DNA from: Cohnella ginsengisoli | GTDB lineage: Bacteria; Bacillota; Bacilli; Paenibacillales; Paenibacillaceae | Reading direction: 5' to 3' | Assembly (NCBI RefSeq): GCF_029525555.1 | Contig: NZ_JAPDHZ010000008.1 | Location: forward strand, 496,001-560,000 | Length of the DNA: 64,000 nt | Shown: piece after piece, positions 29,901-42,300 of the stretch | How the letters are laid out: each line of letters starts with the position of its first letter | Numbering within the stretch: the stretch's first letter is position 1 | Notes under the pieces: generated by a model | What the model was told of the DNA's origin: nothing | Databases searched by the model: none | Seen by the model: the letters and a program-made list of their open reading frames with translations, nothing else | Translations under genes and position numbers: made by a program

Positions 29901-32832
29901 TGCGCCCGCGCCCAGGCTGGCAATGCCGATCGTATTGTATGCCCCCGCTGTCGCGTTAAATTGATAGCCGGTTAGGGCAGTGAGCACATACCTGGTCTTA
30001 TAGCTCGTCCCGATTGAGAATGTCCCGCTCGCAGGCTGATAGGAGCTTCCATTGTCGGCTGACCATGCGATGCTCGCGGTCGCATGATTGAAGACGCTGC
30101 TTCCATCCGCTTGAGCGGCTCCCGTCAGCGGAGCCGCCGTTCCGATGGAGATGTCCGCTGGCACGATCGTGGCGGGGGCCGTAGTCGGCCACGTGACAAT
30201 AACCGTCAGCGTATCGTTGGACGAGCTTGCCGTCGATACGGTCGCGGCGAACGTGCCCGCGCCCAGATTGGCGATTCGACCCGTCAGATCTCTCGCTCCG
30301 TTCTGGTCGTATGCGCCCGCAGCCGAATCGAAGGCGTAGCCCGCCGAGGCTGTCAGCACGTATTTGGTCTTATAGCTCGTCACCGCGGCGAATGTGCCGC
30401 TGGCTACCGCGTAAGTCGTGCCGCCATCTCCAGACCAGACTACGTTCGCGTCTGCATGCGTCAAAGCAATCGTGCCGTTCGTCTGCGCCGCGCCTGTCGC
30501 CGGAGCGACCGTGCCGATCGCGATGTCCGAAGACAAGATCGTTGCCGCGCCCGTCGTCGGCCATGTCACAATAATCGTCAACGTGTCGCTCGTCGCCGCG
30601 CCCGAAGTCACGTCGGCGCTGAAGGAGCCCGTGCCGAGATTCGCAATGGCAACGGAATGGTAGGCATCAACCGCCGGATCGAATCGATAGCCGGCTGCCG
30701 CAGTCAGCACATACTTCGTCTTATAGACCGTATTGGGCGCAAAAAAGGCCGCCGGCTGCCGCATAATTTGCGCCGCCATTGCTTGACCATGTGACGTTGG
30801 CGGTCGCATGAGCGAATGCGTTCGTGCCATCCGCCATTGTCTGTCCGGCCACAGGGGCAATTGTCCCGATGCCAAGATCGGCAACGACGATCGCAGCGGC
30901 GGCTGTTGCCGGCCAAGTCACCGTAATCGTCAAGGTGTCGTTGGCTGTGCTCGACGTCGATACTTGAGCCGTGAACGTACCGGCTCCCCTATTCACGATG
31001 ACAATCGCGTCGTACGCGCCAGCCGCCGAATCGAAGATATAGCCCGCGTCCGCAGTCAGTACGTACTTCGACTTATACGTCTTCCCAGGCGCGAACGTGC
31101 CGCTCGGCGCAGCGTAAGTGACGCCATTGTCATTCGACCACGTCACGCTTGCGCTTGCATGCCCGAATGAATTCGTGCCGTTCGCAATACTGTCCCCGGT
31201 TGCCGGCGCAGCCGTTCCGATCGACAGCCCCGCAGCGGCGATGGTTGTTAGCGCAGCCGCGGTCGTCTTCGGCCAGGTGACTTCAATCGTTAACGTGTTA
31301 TTCGACGCACCGGATACGACCGCCGTATAGGCGCCCGAACCGAGATTGGCGATGCGGCTCGTCAACGAATTCGCGCCGCTTGCTCCGTATACGCCTGCAG
31401 CGGGGTCGAAGGAGTAGCCGGCTGCCGCCTCGATGACGTATCTCGTCTTGTAAGTGGTCTCATAGGCATAGGCACCGCTGGCCGAATTGTAGGTTGTGCC
31501 GTTGTCGGCGGACCACGTGACGATGGATGATGCATGACTGAACGTATTTGCTCCGTTCGCCATGCTCGCTTCCGCAACCGGCGCTAGCGTGCCAATCGAG
31601 ATATCGTTCGGTACGAGGATTCCCGTCTTCGGCCAGGTCACTTCGATGTACAAATCATCTCCGTCAGGACTGTAGACGTAAAACGTGCCCGTGCCGAGGT
31701 TCGCAATCCGACTCGATAAGTCTCTTGCTCCACCTTTGCTGTACGCGCCGGGCGTGTCGAATGCATAACCGTTCGCCGCGAGAAGATGGTATCCCGTTTT
31801 ATAGGTCATCAGGGAGACGAATGGATCCCCAACATCCAGGGACTTGAAGGGACTCGTCTGACTCCACTCCACATAATCGAACGTTCCGCGGTTGAATACG
31901 TTCGTTCCATCCGCCACTTGAGCATTCGGTGCCGGTGCGGCGGTTCCGATCAGGATGTCGGCGGCTCCGATGAGAGTCTGCCCCGATGCGTTCGCTGTCG
32001 AATCCCACATCACGACGAGAGTCAAGGTGTCATTGGCGCGCACTTGCGTCGAGACGGACGCCCCGGCCAGAAAGGCCGTACCTAGATTGGCGATGCGGCT
32101 CGTTAAAGACTTTGCCCCGTCCTGGTAGATGCGGCTCGTATTGTCGAATGCGTACCCTGCGTCGGCCGTAATGACGTATTTCGTGTAATAATTCGTGCTG
32201 GGTGCGAAGTTGCCGCTCGCCGGACTGAAGGATCCGCCCGTAGCGGACCAGGTAATAACGGCGGTGGCATGCTTGAACGTATTCGTGCCGTCTTCGATGG
32301 CCGCGCCTTTGACCGGAGCGTTCGTACCGATCCAGATGTCTGCGGGCTCGATCGTCGCATTGGGCCATGTTACCACGACGGTTAGCGTATCGTTCAGCGT
32401 GAACGCCTGACTTACGATCGCCGTGAACGTCGCCGAACCTAGATTGGTGATACGGCTCGACAAGTCCTGCGCACCGTCCTTCTGATACGCGCCGGGTGCC
32501 GGATCAAATACATGGTTCGAATCCGCCGTAAATATATAACGAGTCTGATAGATCGTACTTTGCGCAAAGCTGCCGCTGGCCGCAGCATATTGGGCTCCGT
32601 TCGCGGACCACTTTACATCCGTTACCGTTCCGCCGCCGAATGCGATCGTTCCATCGGCCATGCTCGCTCCGTTCATCGGAGCGGCCGTCTCGATCGTGAT
32701 ATCGGCCGCGGCAACAACGGTCTCCGCTGATGCGGTGAGCGGAAGCATCGCGAATAGGAGTACAATCGATAGGGTCGCCGATACCAGCTTCGTAGCGATT
32801 CTTGTTCTCAGGTATAATTGCAATCGGTTCAT
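23966..32832 (-). CDS. Giant SLH-anchored repeat protein (~2,950 aa, two frameshifts)
   Basis: Removing one base from the A6 runs at 30741-30746 and 28798-28803 (plus strand) joins three frames into one of ~2,954 residues. Signal peptide 1-36 (LSIVLLFAMLPLTASA). Eight tandem ~112-residue repeats follow, each with IGTxAPxxGA, DGTNxFxHA, VTWS, YKTKYVLTADAGYAFD, ANLGxGTF and NDTLTIxVTWP. A ~1,500-residue region without clear homologues comes next, with fibronectin-like stretches near its end. A DPGTNPGTDPG linker and three SLH domains (~2,750-2,954) with TRRAEA, TRAEIA and TRAEVV motifs end the protein. It should form a very long fibre or sheet on the S-layer. No enzyme motif is seen. It lies downstream of the NHL-SLH gene, likely in the same transcription unit. 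Confidence 0.85.
29830..32730. repeat. Eight tandem ~112-codon repeats within the giant SLH gene
   Basis: The units diverge moderately in DNA sequence but keep a fixed order of motifs. They are candidates for recombinational change in copy number. Confidence 0.8.
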
Positions 32833-32907
32833 GGCGTCCTCCTATTGATAGAACTAGGCCAATGGCACAGCTCTCGGATGCGAGAATCTGTGCCTTTCGA
32901 TAACGAG

Positions 32908-35900
32908 CTATTTGGAAAGGTCTATCAACTGCAAATCGACATTTCGGCATACGGTCAGCATTCGAACAATCATCGCTGCCGCCTGCTCGCGAGTCGTATA
33001 GGCGTTCGGATAAAACTTGCCGTCGCCCGCGCCTCTCACAATATCCGCGTCAGCTATCCGCTCGATATATGGACGCGCCCAGTTAGCGCTCGTGTCCGAG
33101 AAATAGGCGTTGCCAGTCGTCTGGTCGAAAACCATCAACCGTGCCAGGATCGCTGAAATCTCGGCGCGGGTAATCGGCTGATCAGGCTTGAACGAACCCG
33201 CGCCTACGCCTTCGATCACGCCGGCAGCTTTCAAAGTCTCAATTGCGGTCGCAGCCCAGTGACCTTGCGTATCGGAGAACGTTGTGCCCCGCTCGCTTGT
33301 CGTGTCGAGATACAAAGCCTTCGCCACCATCGCGACAAACTCTGCGCGGGTAATCGATTCGCTGCCGTGGAAGCTGCCGTCCGGTCTTCCTTGGACGATG
33401 CCAAGCTGCCGGGCGACTTCGATCGACTGATAGCTCCAGTTGCCCGCCGAGACATCAGGGAACGGCTCAGGAGCTGTCCGGTTAAGCGCAGCCAGAGCGG
33501 CTTCCTTCACTTTCTTAACGTTCGTGATGGCATCGTTGAGAAGAGGGCCCGGCGATGCTGGCGGCGAGGCGCTATCGCCTGCTCGCTTCACCGTCACGAT
33601 GTACGTCCTCGTCGTCGTGCCGTCCTGCGCCGTCACGACGACCGATATCGGGTTGTCCCCGAGGCTCAGGTTAATGGCACCCGAGGCCGCACCGCTCGTC
33701 ACCGTCGTACCGTTGACCTTCACCGTCGCCGTGCTGTCGCTCACCGTCGGCGTAACCGTGATGCTGCTCACGCTGTTCGCCACGCTCGCCGCGTAGCCCG
33801 TCGTGCCCGCTGCAAACGCCGGGCTCAAGCTCCCGCTCGACAGCGTCAAGCCGCTCAGGCTTGCATTCGTACTCCTGCTGACGCTGTCGCCGCTGGCAAT
33901 CGTCGCAGCTCGCGTCACCGTCACGGCGTACGTGCTCGTCGTCGTGCCGTCCTGCGCCGTCACGACGACCGATATCGGGTTATCCCCGACGCTCAGGTTG
34001 ATCGCTCCCGAGGCCGCACCGCTCGTCACGGTCGTACCGTTGACCTTCACCGTCGCCGTGCTGTCGCTCACCGTCGGCGTAACCGTGATGCTGCTCACGT
34101 CGTTCGCCACGTTCGCCGCGTAGCTCGTCGTGCCCGGCGCGAACGTCGGGCTTAGGACGCCGCTCGACAACGTCAGGCTGCTCAGGCTCGCGTTGCTGCT
34201 TGGCGCTCTAGTCACCGTCACGGCGTACGTCTTCGTCGTCGTGCCGTCCTGCGCCGTCACGACGACCGATATCGGGTTGTCCCCGACGCTCAGGTTAATG
34301 GCACCCGAGGCCGCACCGCTCGTCACCGTCGTTCCGTTGACTTTCACCGTCGCCGTGCTGTCGCTCACCGTCGGCGTTACCGCGATGCTGCTCACGCCGT
34401 TCGCCACGCTCGCCGTGTAGCCCGCCGTGCCCGGCGCGAACGTCGGGCTTAGGACGCCGCTCGACAACGTAAGGCTGCTCAGGCTCGCGTTGCTGCTTGG
34501 CGCTCTAGTCACCGTCACGGCGTACGTCTTCGTCGTCGTGCCGTCCTCCGCCGTCACGACGACCGATATCGGGTTGTCCCCGACGCTCAGGTTAATGGCA
34601 CCCGAGGCCGCACCGCTCGTCACCGTCGTTCCGTTGACCTTCACCGTCGCGTTACTGTCGCTTACCGTCGGCGTTACCGTGATGCTGCTCACGCCGTTCG
34701 CCACGCTCGCCGCGTAGCTCGTCGTGCCCGGCGCGAACGTCGGGCTTAGGACGCCGCTCGACAACGTCAGGCTGCTCAGGTTCGCATTGCTGAGCGACGT
34801 CCGTGTCACTTTGTACGTCTTCTTCGTGCCATCCTCTGCCGTCACGACGATCGCCACGGTGTCTCCCACGCTCAAGTCGATAGCGGCAGATTCCATGCCG
34901 CTCGTTACCGCCGTACCGTTGACCTCCACCGTTGCGTAGCTGTCCCTGACGGTCGGCGTGACCGTAATGCTGCTCTCGCTGCTTGGTATGACGGCCGTGT
35001 AGTCCGTGGTTCCCGAAGAGAACCCCGGACTCAGGCTGCCGCTGGACAAGGTCAGGCTGCTCAAGCCGGCATCATTGGACTCGCCGATTCTCCGGACCAC
35101 ATGGTTCTCTGTATCCGCAATATGCAGATAACCATCGCCGTCAAAGGCGACGCCGTTAGGTGAAAATAAATTGGCAGCGGAGGCGGGACCCCCGTCTCCC
35201 GAATAGCCGGTAAGCCCGGATCCCGCAACTTTGCTGATCGTGCCTGCAGTCAGGTCTAATTTAAGTATCGTCGTGTAAGTTGAGATAAAGAGATCGCCGT
35301 TGTCGAAGGTCATGCCGATCGGACCGTTTAAATCAACGGAAGTAGCCGGACCCGTCTCCATGTTGCCTCCTCCAGCCACAATGCTGATGTTGCCTGACGG
35401 ATCTACTTTGCGAATAAATCCGCCCGCGCTTATGGAGTATTCCTCGGCAATATACAGATTGTCTTCGTCGTCCACGGCCAATCCGGCCACCGCGCTTAAG
35501 GGTGCCAACGCCGCGGACGTCTCGACCGCCGAATAGCCTTGGTCTCCCGTACCTGCCACCGTGCTGATGATTCCTGTCGACGCATCAACCTTCCGAATGC
35601 GGGCATCGTTCGTGCTCGAGATATACATATTGCCATGGCTGTCAAACGCAAGGCCCCGGATCCAGCATAGGTTGGCCGATATGGCCGGCCCCCCATCTCC
35701 AATGTCGGCACCGTCATTGCAATATCCGTTGCCCGCCACCGTGCTGATCGTTTTAGAGGATAAATCGACCTTTCGGACCGTTCCGAATCCCCCCGATGTA
35801 CAAATCGCCGTCGTGGAACGCAAGGGCGTAAGGCAAACTCAATTGCGCCGATGCCGCCTGTCCTCCGTCGCCTGAATCGCCGCCGATTCCCGTACCCGCC

Positions 35901-36200
35901 AACGTGCCGATCTCTCCGGTCAGCGCATCGACCTTGCGGACCCGGTTCTCGTTCTGATCGGAGATGTACATGTTCCCGGCGCTGTCGAAAACGACGTTCT
36001 GAGGAGAATTCAACTGGGCCGACGTCGCCGGTCCTCCGTCTCCCGAGGCCCCCCCTCGCTCCTGTGCCCGCCACCGTGACAATAACCTTCCGGCTATCGG
36101 CATAGGCCTTGCCCCCGAAACCATCGATCAATGGGAACGCCGTCAATAGGATAACCATAACAAACGCTATAATCGGTTTTACTTTGTAAGGGTTACGCAT
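32908..36200 (-). CDS. SLH protein with NHL propeller and cadherin-like repeats (~1,096 aa, two frameshifts)
   Basis: Correcting C7 at 36049-36055 and C6 at 35789-35794 gives one frame. Signal peptide 1-35. NHL repeats at ~38-370 form a beta-propeller (GDGGPATSAQLNSPQNVVFD, NMYISDQNENRVRKVD and several similar units). Five cadherin-like beta-sandwich repeats (Pfam 12733 type) at ~375-850 carry LSSLTLSSGxLSPxF and the end KTYxVTVTR. Three SLH domains at ~890-1096 have TRAEFV, TRAEIS and TREQAA. Anchored binding or structural protein; ligand unknown. The MalT-like regulator gene at 36405-39019 lies just upstream on the same strand, and the giant SLH gene starts 75 bases downstream. Confidence 0.85.
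33585..35075. repeat. Five cadherin-like repeats, three or four nearly identical in DNA
   Basis: Units of about 290-300 bp in frame. Long stretches encoding TATVKVNGTTVTSGAASGAI and the following NLSVGDNPISVVVTA are almost unchanged between neighbours, which points to recent amplification or gene conversion. Confidence 0.85.
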
Positions 36201-36336
36201 TCTTGTTCCTCCTTAAGAAACGGTGCCAAATTCAAAGTTATAAGAAAACCGACAAGGACGCATCTAGAGAAAGTTATAGACACCATGAAAAGACTCTCTA
36301 TTTGTCAAAAGAAGTCGAGAGCTTGCGCGCGCGCCA

Positions 36337-36383
36337 ACAAAAACAGACCATAGCCGATGTCCCGAATGGGATCGTCTATGGTC
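36337..36383 (-). terminator. Terminator of MalT-like gene 1
   Basis: Minus-strand stem GACCATAGACGATCCC with a partly mismatched partner ending CTATGGTC, followed by TGTTTTTGTT. Confidence 0.75.
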
Positions 36384-36404
36384 CGCTAGCGTGAAATGGA
36401 TCGT

Positions 36405-39019
36405 CTAGCCTAACAGCAGGAGCTCTCTTGCCTTTTTGATCGCCTGCACCCTCGTACGAACCTCCAACTTGCCATAAATATTGTTTGTGTGACTCTTGAC
36501 CGTTCCTTCCGTAATCCCCAAATGCGACGCAATCTGCTTGTTGGACATCCCTTCGGCCATCAGACCGACAATCTCCCTCTCGCGATTCGTCAACCATTCA
36601 ACCGGGAATGCCTTCAAGCCGCGTTCCCTTGCTCCTGCCTTAATCGGCGCTTCCGATTCATCTGGCAAGCTATTCAACACCCGAAGCAATCTATTGGCAT
36701 AATCCACTAGAACGGAAGGCGTCTCCCTTGAACGACGGTCTTGATGCGCTCTCCAATAAGCGTTCAGCAGCTCCGCCATCGCTTGGCCCTCGTCCACGAA
36801 GCTGCGAATGAACCCTTGCGGCTCCGCCAGGCGCAAAGCGGTCTCCAGAAGACCGATCGCCTCCCGCATTTGACCGGTGCGATGCAGCGTCACGCTTTGC
36901 AAGATAACCATTTTGATTCGATCCCGGAGACGATCCTCTCTCCAGAACAACTGCTGCAATCGTTCGGATAGCGACATCGCTTCCTCCGTCCGCCCGCATG
37001 CGGCGAGCACTCTGGCGAGAGCCATCCGCTCCGCCGCGCCGTTCAGCGACACCTCGTCCGTCGAAGCCATCCCGCACCGATCCAGCCATTCTACAGCATA
37101 TCGCATATTCCCTTGCCGTAAGGCCAAACAAGCTTGCTCTGCTTCGATCTTCCGCACAAAACGCTCAAAATCCGGAGATTCGATCCGTAATTTTAGCTGC
37201 TCCAGCAGTTCAGCGGCTCGGGTCGGATTGCCCAGCGATTGCCGAATACGCGAAGCGTTCACGTAAATTTGGAGCAAGCTCCTCGGATTGGGTTGCCTGG
37301 AATTGGGTGTCAGTACCCGTTCAATGCAGGCCTCGGCTTCCTCCACTCGGTTCCATTCATACAGCACCATGCTGTATGAAGCATGAAAGATGGCGGCAGA
37401 CGGATGAACTTGCTGGTCTCCCCAATGTTCAATCCACTTGAACATAAATGCGGCAGCGGCATGATAATCGTTAATGTAGGACATATGATCGTCGAATTCG
37501 TCGTAGCCGTAATATTTGTTGTCCCCCAGAGATTCGAAGAAGCTGCCTTCCGGCGCGACGCGCTCCGAGAGCTCGAAGTATTCCGAGATACGATTCAAAT
37601 CTTTTTTGAAAATAACAGGCGCTCGCGCACAAAAAGTACATATTGCCCATCAATTGCTTCCATTCCGCCTCGTCCATGCTCCCCTGCATAGCTTCATAGC
37701 GGATTTTTGCTTGCTCTATTTTTTGAATCGCCGTCTCCCATTGCCTGATGCCGATTAAGAGGGATAAATAAAACATTTCGACCAAGGGCCTCTTCGAAAG
37801 GAAGCTTTCCGGCAATTGCAAAACCCACCTGCTTAGCTTTTCAACCTTTTTTATGCAAAAAAAGCATGCAGATTTTTTTCGATCACCCGAACGACATCAT
37901 CGTATTGCTTCGCTTCCAAATAATGCTCGGCGGCCTCCTCCTCAAAGCCATGAGACTCCAGCCACTGCGCCGCATGAACATGTGCTTGCTCCCATAATTC
38001 AGGAGCCGTTCGGGCAAACAGCTGCCGCAAAAAATTGGACAGTAAATGGTGATAACGATACCATTTTCTTTGATCGTCCAGCGGGAACGCAAACAAATTC
38101 AACTGCTCTAACCTCTCCAGGTACTCCTGGCTGTTCGATTGTCCCGTAACGGCTTGACATAGGGAGTGATCCATACGGCTTAGAATAGACGTCCGGAGCA
38201 AAAAAGGCGCGCATCTCCTCCGATAGACGCGAAAATACTTCTTCGAGTAAATAATCCGAGATATGATGCTGATGGCCGTTAAACTGCCTGATGGATTCCG
38301 CGATGTTATCGCTGCTCTTCAGTGTAAGCGCCGCGAGCTGCAGTCCGCTGACCCATCCTTCCGTCTGATCGTACAGCTCCGCGACTTGCTCCCTGGACAA
38401 CGACAAACCCGCCGTATTCCGGAAGAAGACCAACCCCTCCTCAGGACGAAACCGCATATCCCGTACCGAGATTCTCTGCATTTCTCCTTTGGTCATCAGC
38501 CTGGCGGTAGGAAAAGCTAGATCGTTACGGCTCGCTATGTAAAGATGAATGTGCGGGGGCAGGTGCTCCAACATATAGCCAAGAGACTTCTGAATCGCGG
38601 GATGTTCGATCGCATGATAATCGTCGAGCACGATGGCGAGCGCTTCGGGTAATAAATTCAGCTCGTTCAACATGGCGGAGATCGCAGGCTCCGAGGACAC
38701 GGATGACGCCGACGGCCCCTTCTCCAGCAGCGGCCAGATCTTCCGGGCGTAGCCGGGGACCCTCTTCTGGATCGCAGCGGTTACGCTGCTCCAGAACGAA
38801 AACCACTCGTCATCCTGTATATCCAGCGACAGCCAAGCCACCAGGATGCCGCATTGCCTCGCCCATTCGCTTAACGCCGTCGTCTTCCCATAGCCGGCCG
38901 GAGCGGAGATCAGCGTCAGCTTGGCTCGAAGTCCCTCATCGAGTTTGTGCGTCAACCTTGGCCGAGGGACTAAAGCGTTACGTACATGGGGGGATGTATA
39001 ATTTCGTTTGAACAATCAA
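36405..39019 (-). CDS. MalT-like LuxR-family ATP-dependent regulator 1 (five frameshifts)
   Basis: Runs at 38988-38993, 38200-38205, 37857-37863, 37847-37852 and 37602-37607 each carry one extra base; corrected length ~869 residues. TTG start at 39019, 5 bases after GGAGGGG, giving MIVQTKLYIPHVRN, the standard MalT-type N-terminus. Order: P-loop STAND ATPase (SAPAGYGKTTALSEWA; Walker B AIVLDDYH), winged-helix region, TPR-like sensor (~400-780), and a C-terminal LuxR HTH (LTNREREIVGLMAEGMSNKQ then GTVKSHTNNIY). Such proteins bind ATP and an inducer, oligomerise and activate transcription. It is homologous throughout to the protein at 42537-45087. It sits directly upstream of the NHL-SLH and giant SLH genes, its likely targets. 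Confidence 0.88.
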
Positions 39020-39195
39020 CTGGACCCCTCCACGATAAATTCTATATCCCATCGACCGACTCGAAGGCCATTGATTCGAATGATTACTATTTCGACAATA
39101 ACAACCAGAGTCCTACATACCTGGCAGCAGCCCATCGAGCAGCAGCTATTTCAAGTTACAATCCTCGCAAGAATTCACAGATAAAATATTCGCCG

Positions 39196-39213
39196 TCACT
39201 TATGATAAGGTTC
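39196..39213 (-). repeat. rlmH-end att-like site (site 4)
   Basis: Minus strand GAACCTTATCATAAGTGA, which would read Glu-Pro-Tyr-His-Lys-stop, the same as the end of rlmH at 62518-62535 with synonymous changes and another stop codon. Both also share GGCGAA with a following AT-rich stretch just beyond the stop. It lies between the MalT1 module and the InlB-SLH gene. Confidence 0.7.
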
Positions 39214-39228
39214 GCCGTCTCATCTTCT

Positions 39229-39271
39229 CATCTATAGAGCGAAATCAAAAGACACCCGAGTTGGGTGCCTT
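39229..39271. repeat. CATCTATAGAGCGAA element plus hairpin
   Basis: CATCTATAGAGCGAA (39229-39243) is identical to 57184-57198; both lie 11-15 bases from an att-like site on the same side. The hairpin AAGACACCC/GGGTGCCTT follows (39249-39271); it may also end the InlB-SLH transcript. Confidence 0.6.
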
Positions 39272-39395
39272 GATATGTCTGACCACGATCGCCGGAACAT
39301 CTTGACGTCCCTGATCCAGCGTTCCTCACTAGTCGAGGATATAGGCTCCGCAGACGTCACCAGCGTCAAATCCAGCTTATCGTCCAGCTTTTCTT

Positions 39396-42300
39396 TCACC
39401 CACTCGCTTGCGCCAGCATGTTCAGCAGCACCGTCACGGCCTCTGCTCTCGTCGCAGGGTTCCCCGGCGCATACCGGTTCGCGCCCTTGCCTTCGATGAT
39501 GCCCAGCTGGTTCAGGGCCGCGACCGCTCCTTTGGCCCATGCCGGAATATCCTTGTCATCCGCGAAGCCGGTTGCCGTCTCTTGGACGGACTGTCCCATC
39601 GCGCTCGAGATCATGACCGCCATCTCGGCACGCGTAATCTTCGCATTCGGACGGAAGGTGCCGTCCTCGTATCCATGAATGATGCTGGCCTGCACGGCTT
39701 GCGCGACGGCTCGCTGCGCCCAGGCGCCGATCCGCTCCTTATCGGCGAATGCGAGCGCCGCTCCCTCTTGCTGCGGCTTCAACGCATTCATCAGCATGAC
39801 CGCGAATTCCGCGCGCGTCACCGCGGCATTCGGCTTGAACGACCCGTCCGGATAGCCGCCGACGATTTGCATGCCGACCGCTTGCTTGATTTTCGTCTCC
39901 GCCCAGTGTCCCGAGATGTCGCTGAGGCTGATCGACGGCGTCGCGCCGTCCGTCGGGTCTGCCCCTTCGCCTACGCCGAAGACCGCGAATTTGGTAAAGT
40001 GATTCACCTTGACGGTAATCGTATTCCCGTTCACCGTGCCTCCGACCTTGACCCAGTTCTTCTTTGCTTCGTCATAGAAGAATACGGCAGGGATTTGATT
40101 GCCTTTTAACAATTGCGGATCAAACGTGAAGATCAGCGTGATATCCTTCTCGAAGTTTTCCGCGAAGCTTTTCAGAATTTCATAGACCGGGGTGGCCAGC
40201 ACGTCATGGCTTGTGAGCAGACTTTGCGTGTCCGTCACTTGTTGGATCGTGATTTTCAGCGCTTTGCCCGAGGCATCGGCGGGGATCACGACCTTGACCC
40301 GGTTCCCCAGGCTAACCTCGCCTGACTTGCCGACGGGAAGCGTGAGCGTACCGTCCGACGAGACGACGTTATTGCCGGCAGCCGCCGATCCCGTTGGTCC
40401 CGTCGATCCCGTGTCGCTGTCACTGGATGTATTCGCCGTCAGCCACTTGGCGTACAGCGTCACATCCGCCGTCCCCATCGTGAACGAAGCGCCCGCGGCG
40501 TAATCCGTACCGCTGCCGTCCGCTTGCGTATTCCAGCCCGCGAACGTGTAGCCTGTCCTCGCCAGGCCGCCGACGTTGCCGGACAACGACACCGCAGCGT
40601 TCTGCTCGTACAAACCGCTGTCCGCCGGCGCGCTTCCGGACGTAGCTCCGTTGGCATCATAGCTCACAGTGTACGTAGGATTCTTCGTCCACTTGGCGTA
40701 CAGCGTCACATCCGCCGTCCCCATCGTGAACGAAACGCCCGCGGCATAATCCGTACCGCTGCCGTCCGCTTGTGTATTCCAGCCCGCGAACGTGTAGCCC
40801 GTCTTGGCCAAGCTGCCTGTGTTGCCATACACCGATGCCGTGACACCCTGCTCATACGAGCTGCTATCTGCCGGTGTGACCCCGCTATCGCTGCCGTTAC
40901 CATCGTAAGTCACAAATTTTTGTATCGCACGCAGATAAGGATATCCGTCATTGCCTGACGCGTTTATCCCCCATATGCTTGTAAAATCCCAGCCCGCATA
41001 GGTACTTTGCTTCCTCATATCTAAAGTCGATAAGCCAATGCCCTTGCCTGTATCCGATTGGTTCGTTGTTTCCGAGTCATAGAAGCTATCGCTAACCGTA
41101 GCATAATTATTACCGACCAAACCGCCTGCTGCACTGCTTCCTGTTACACTTCCCTCGGCATAGCTCTTGTCAATCGGAGCATAATTATCACCGATCAAGC
41201 CGCCGACATTATTGGTCCCTGTTATACTTCCCGTATGATAGCTGTTGCTGATTGGAGCGTTATTTTCGCCGACCAAGCCGCCGACACTATCGGTCCCTGT
41301 TATACTTCCCGTATGATAGCTTTGGTCAATCGGACCATAATTTACGCCTACGAAGCCGCCGGTAGTATAGCTTCCTGTTATACTTCCTGCAACATAACTG
41401 TTGGTAATTGCTCCTCCATTTCCACCTGCCAAACCGCCTGTATTCATACTGCCTGTTATACTTCCCGTAACATAGATGTTGCTCATCATTCCGCTATTCC
41501 AACCTGCCAAACCACCAACGTAGTTAGATCCTTTAATATTCACATCCACTAGTTTCAAATTGGTCACGCTGGCATTTTCGTTGTTAATAAAGCCAAATAG
41601 CCCTGTAAAACCGGCTGACCTATCAATAAAGAGGTTCGTGATCTTGTGTCCATTGCCATCCAGATTCCCCCTAAATGGCGTATTTTCTCCCCCAATGGGC
41701 TCCCAGCCTGCTCCTGACTGATAATCGCTCAGGTCCAGATCGGCCGTGAGCTTGAAATACAAGCCACTCTCCAAGAAGTAGTTTCTGAGCTTATCTAATT
41801 GCAAGGGAGTTGCAATCTGAAACGGATCATTCGCTGTTCCCGTGCCACTATACACGGACGCTGCAGGCTCACCCCACTTCCACCAGTCATACAACCTTAC
41901 GTTGGCATTCCCCATCGTAAAAGTAGTGCCTGCAGGATAGAGAGTCCCCGTTCCATCCCACATCGTATTCCAGCCCGCGAAGATAAAACCCGGTCTCTCC
42001 AGCTCCCCTTGGTCCGGAACCGTAACAGTTGCCCCCACTTCATATGAATTACTATCGGTTGGCGCACTCCCGGTTGCAGCGCCAGTGCTGTAATACTGCA
42101 CACTCCCTTTGGCGACGTAACACGCTTTCTTTACACCATTGATGGGATCGCTGACATGGAGATGATCGATCATACATACCACACCTGAGGTAAACGTAGC
42201 AGAATTATAGGCTCCGTTCGCGCCAAAATAGACAACCTGCGTTCCCGGAAACTTGCAATAGTCAAGCTCATCTGCACACTTAAACATCTTGCTCGTGTCA

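Noticed and set aside
32440..32460. GTGATACGGCTC, one base off the att core
   Set aside because: It is the codons for a conserved repeat segment of the giant SLH protein, and other repeats show the same region with ordinary variation.
33585..35075. Regular repeats that could suggest a CRISPR array
   Set aside because: Units are ~290 bp, in frame, and encode cadherin-like domains; there are no short repeats with unique spacers and no cas genes.
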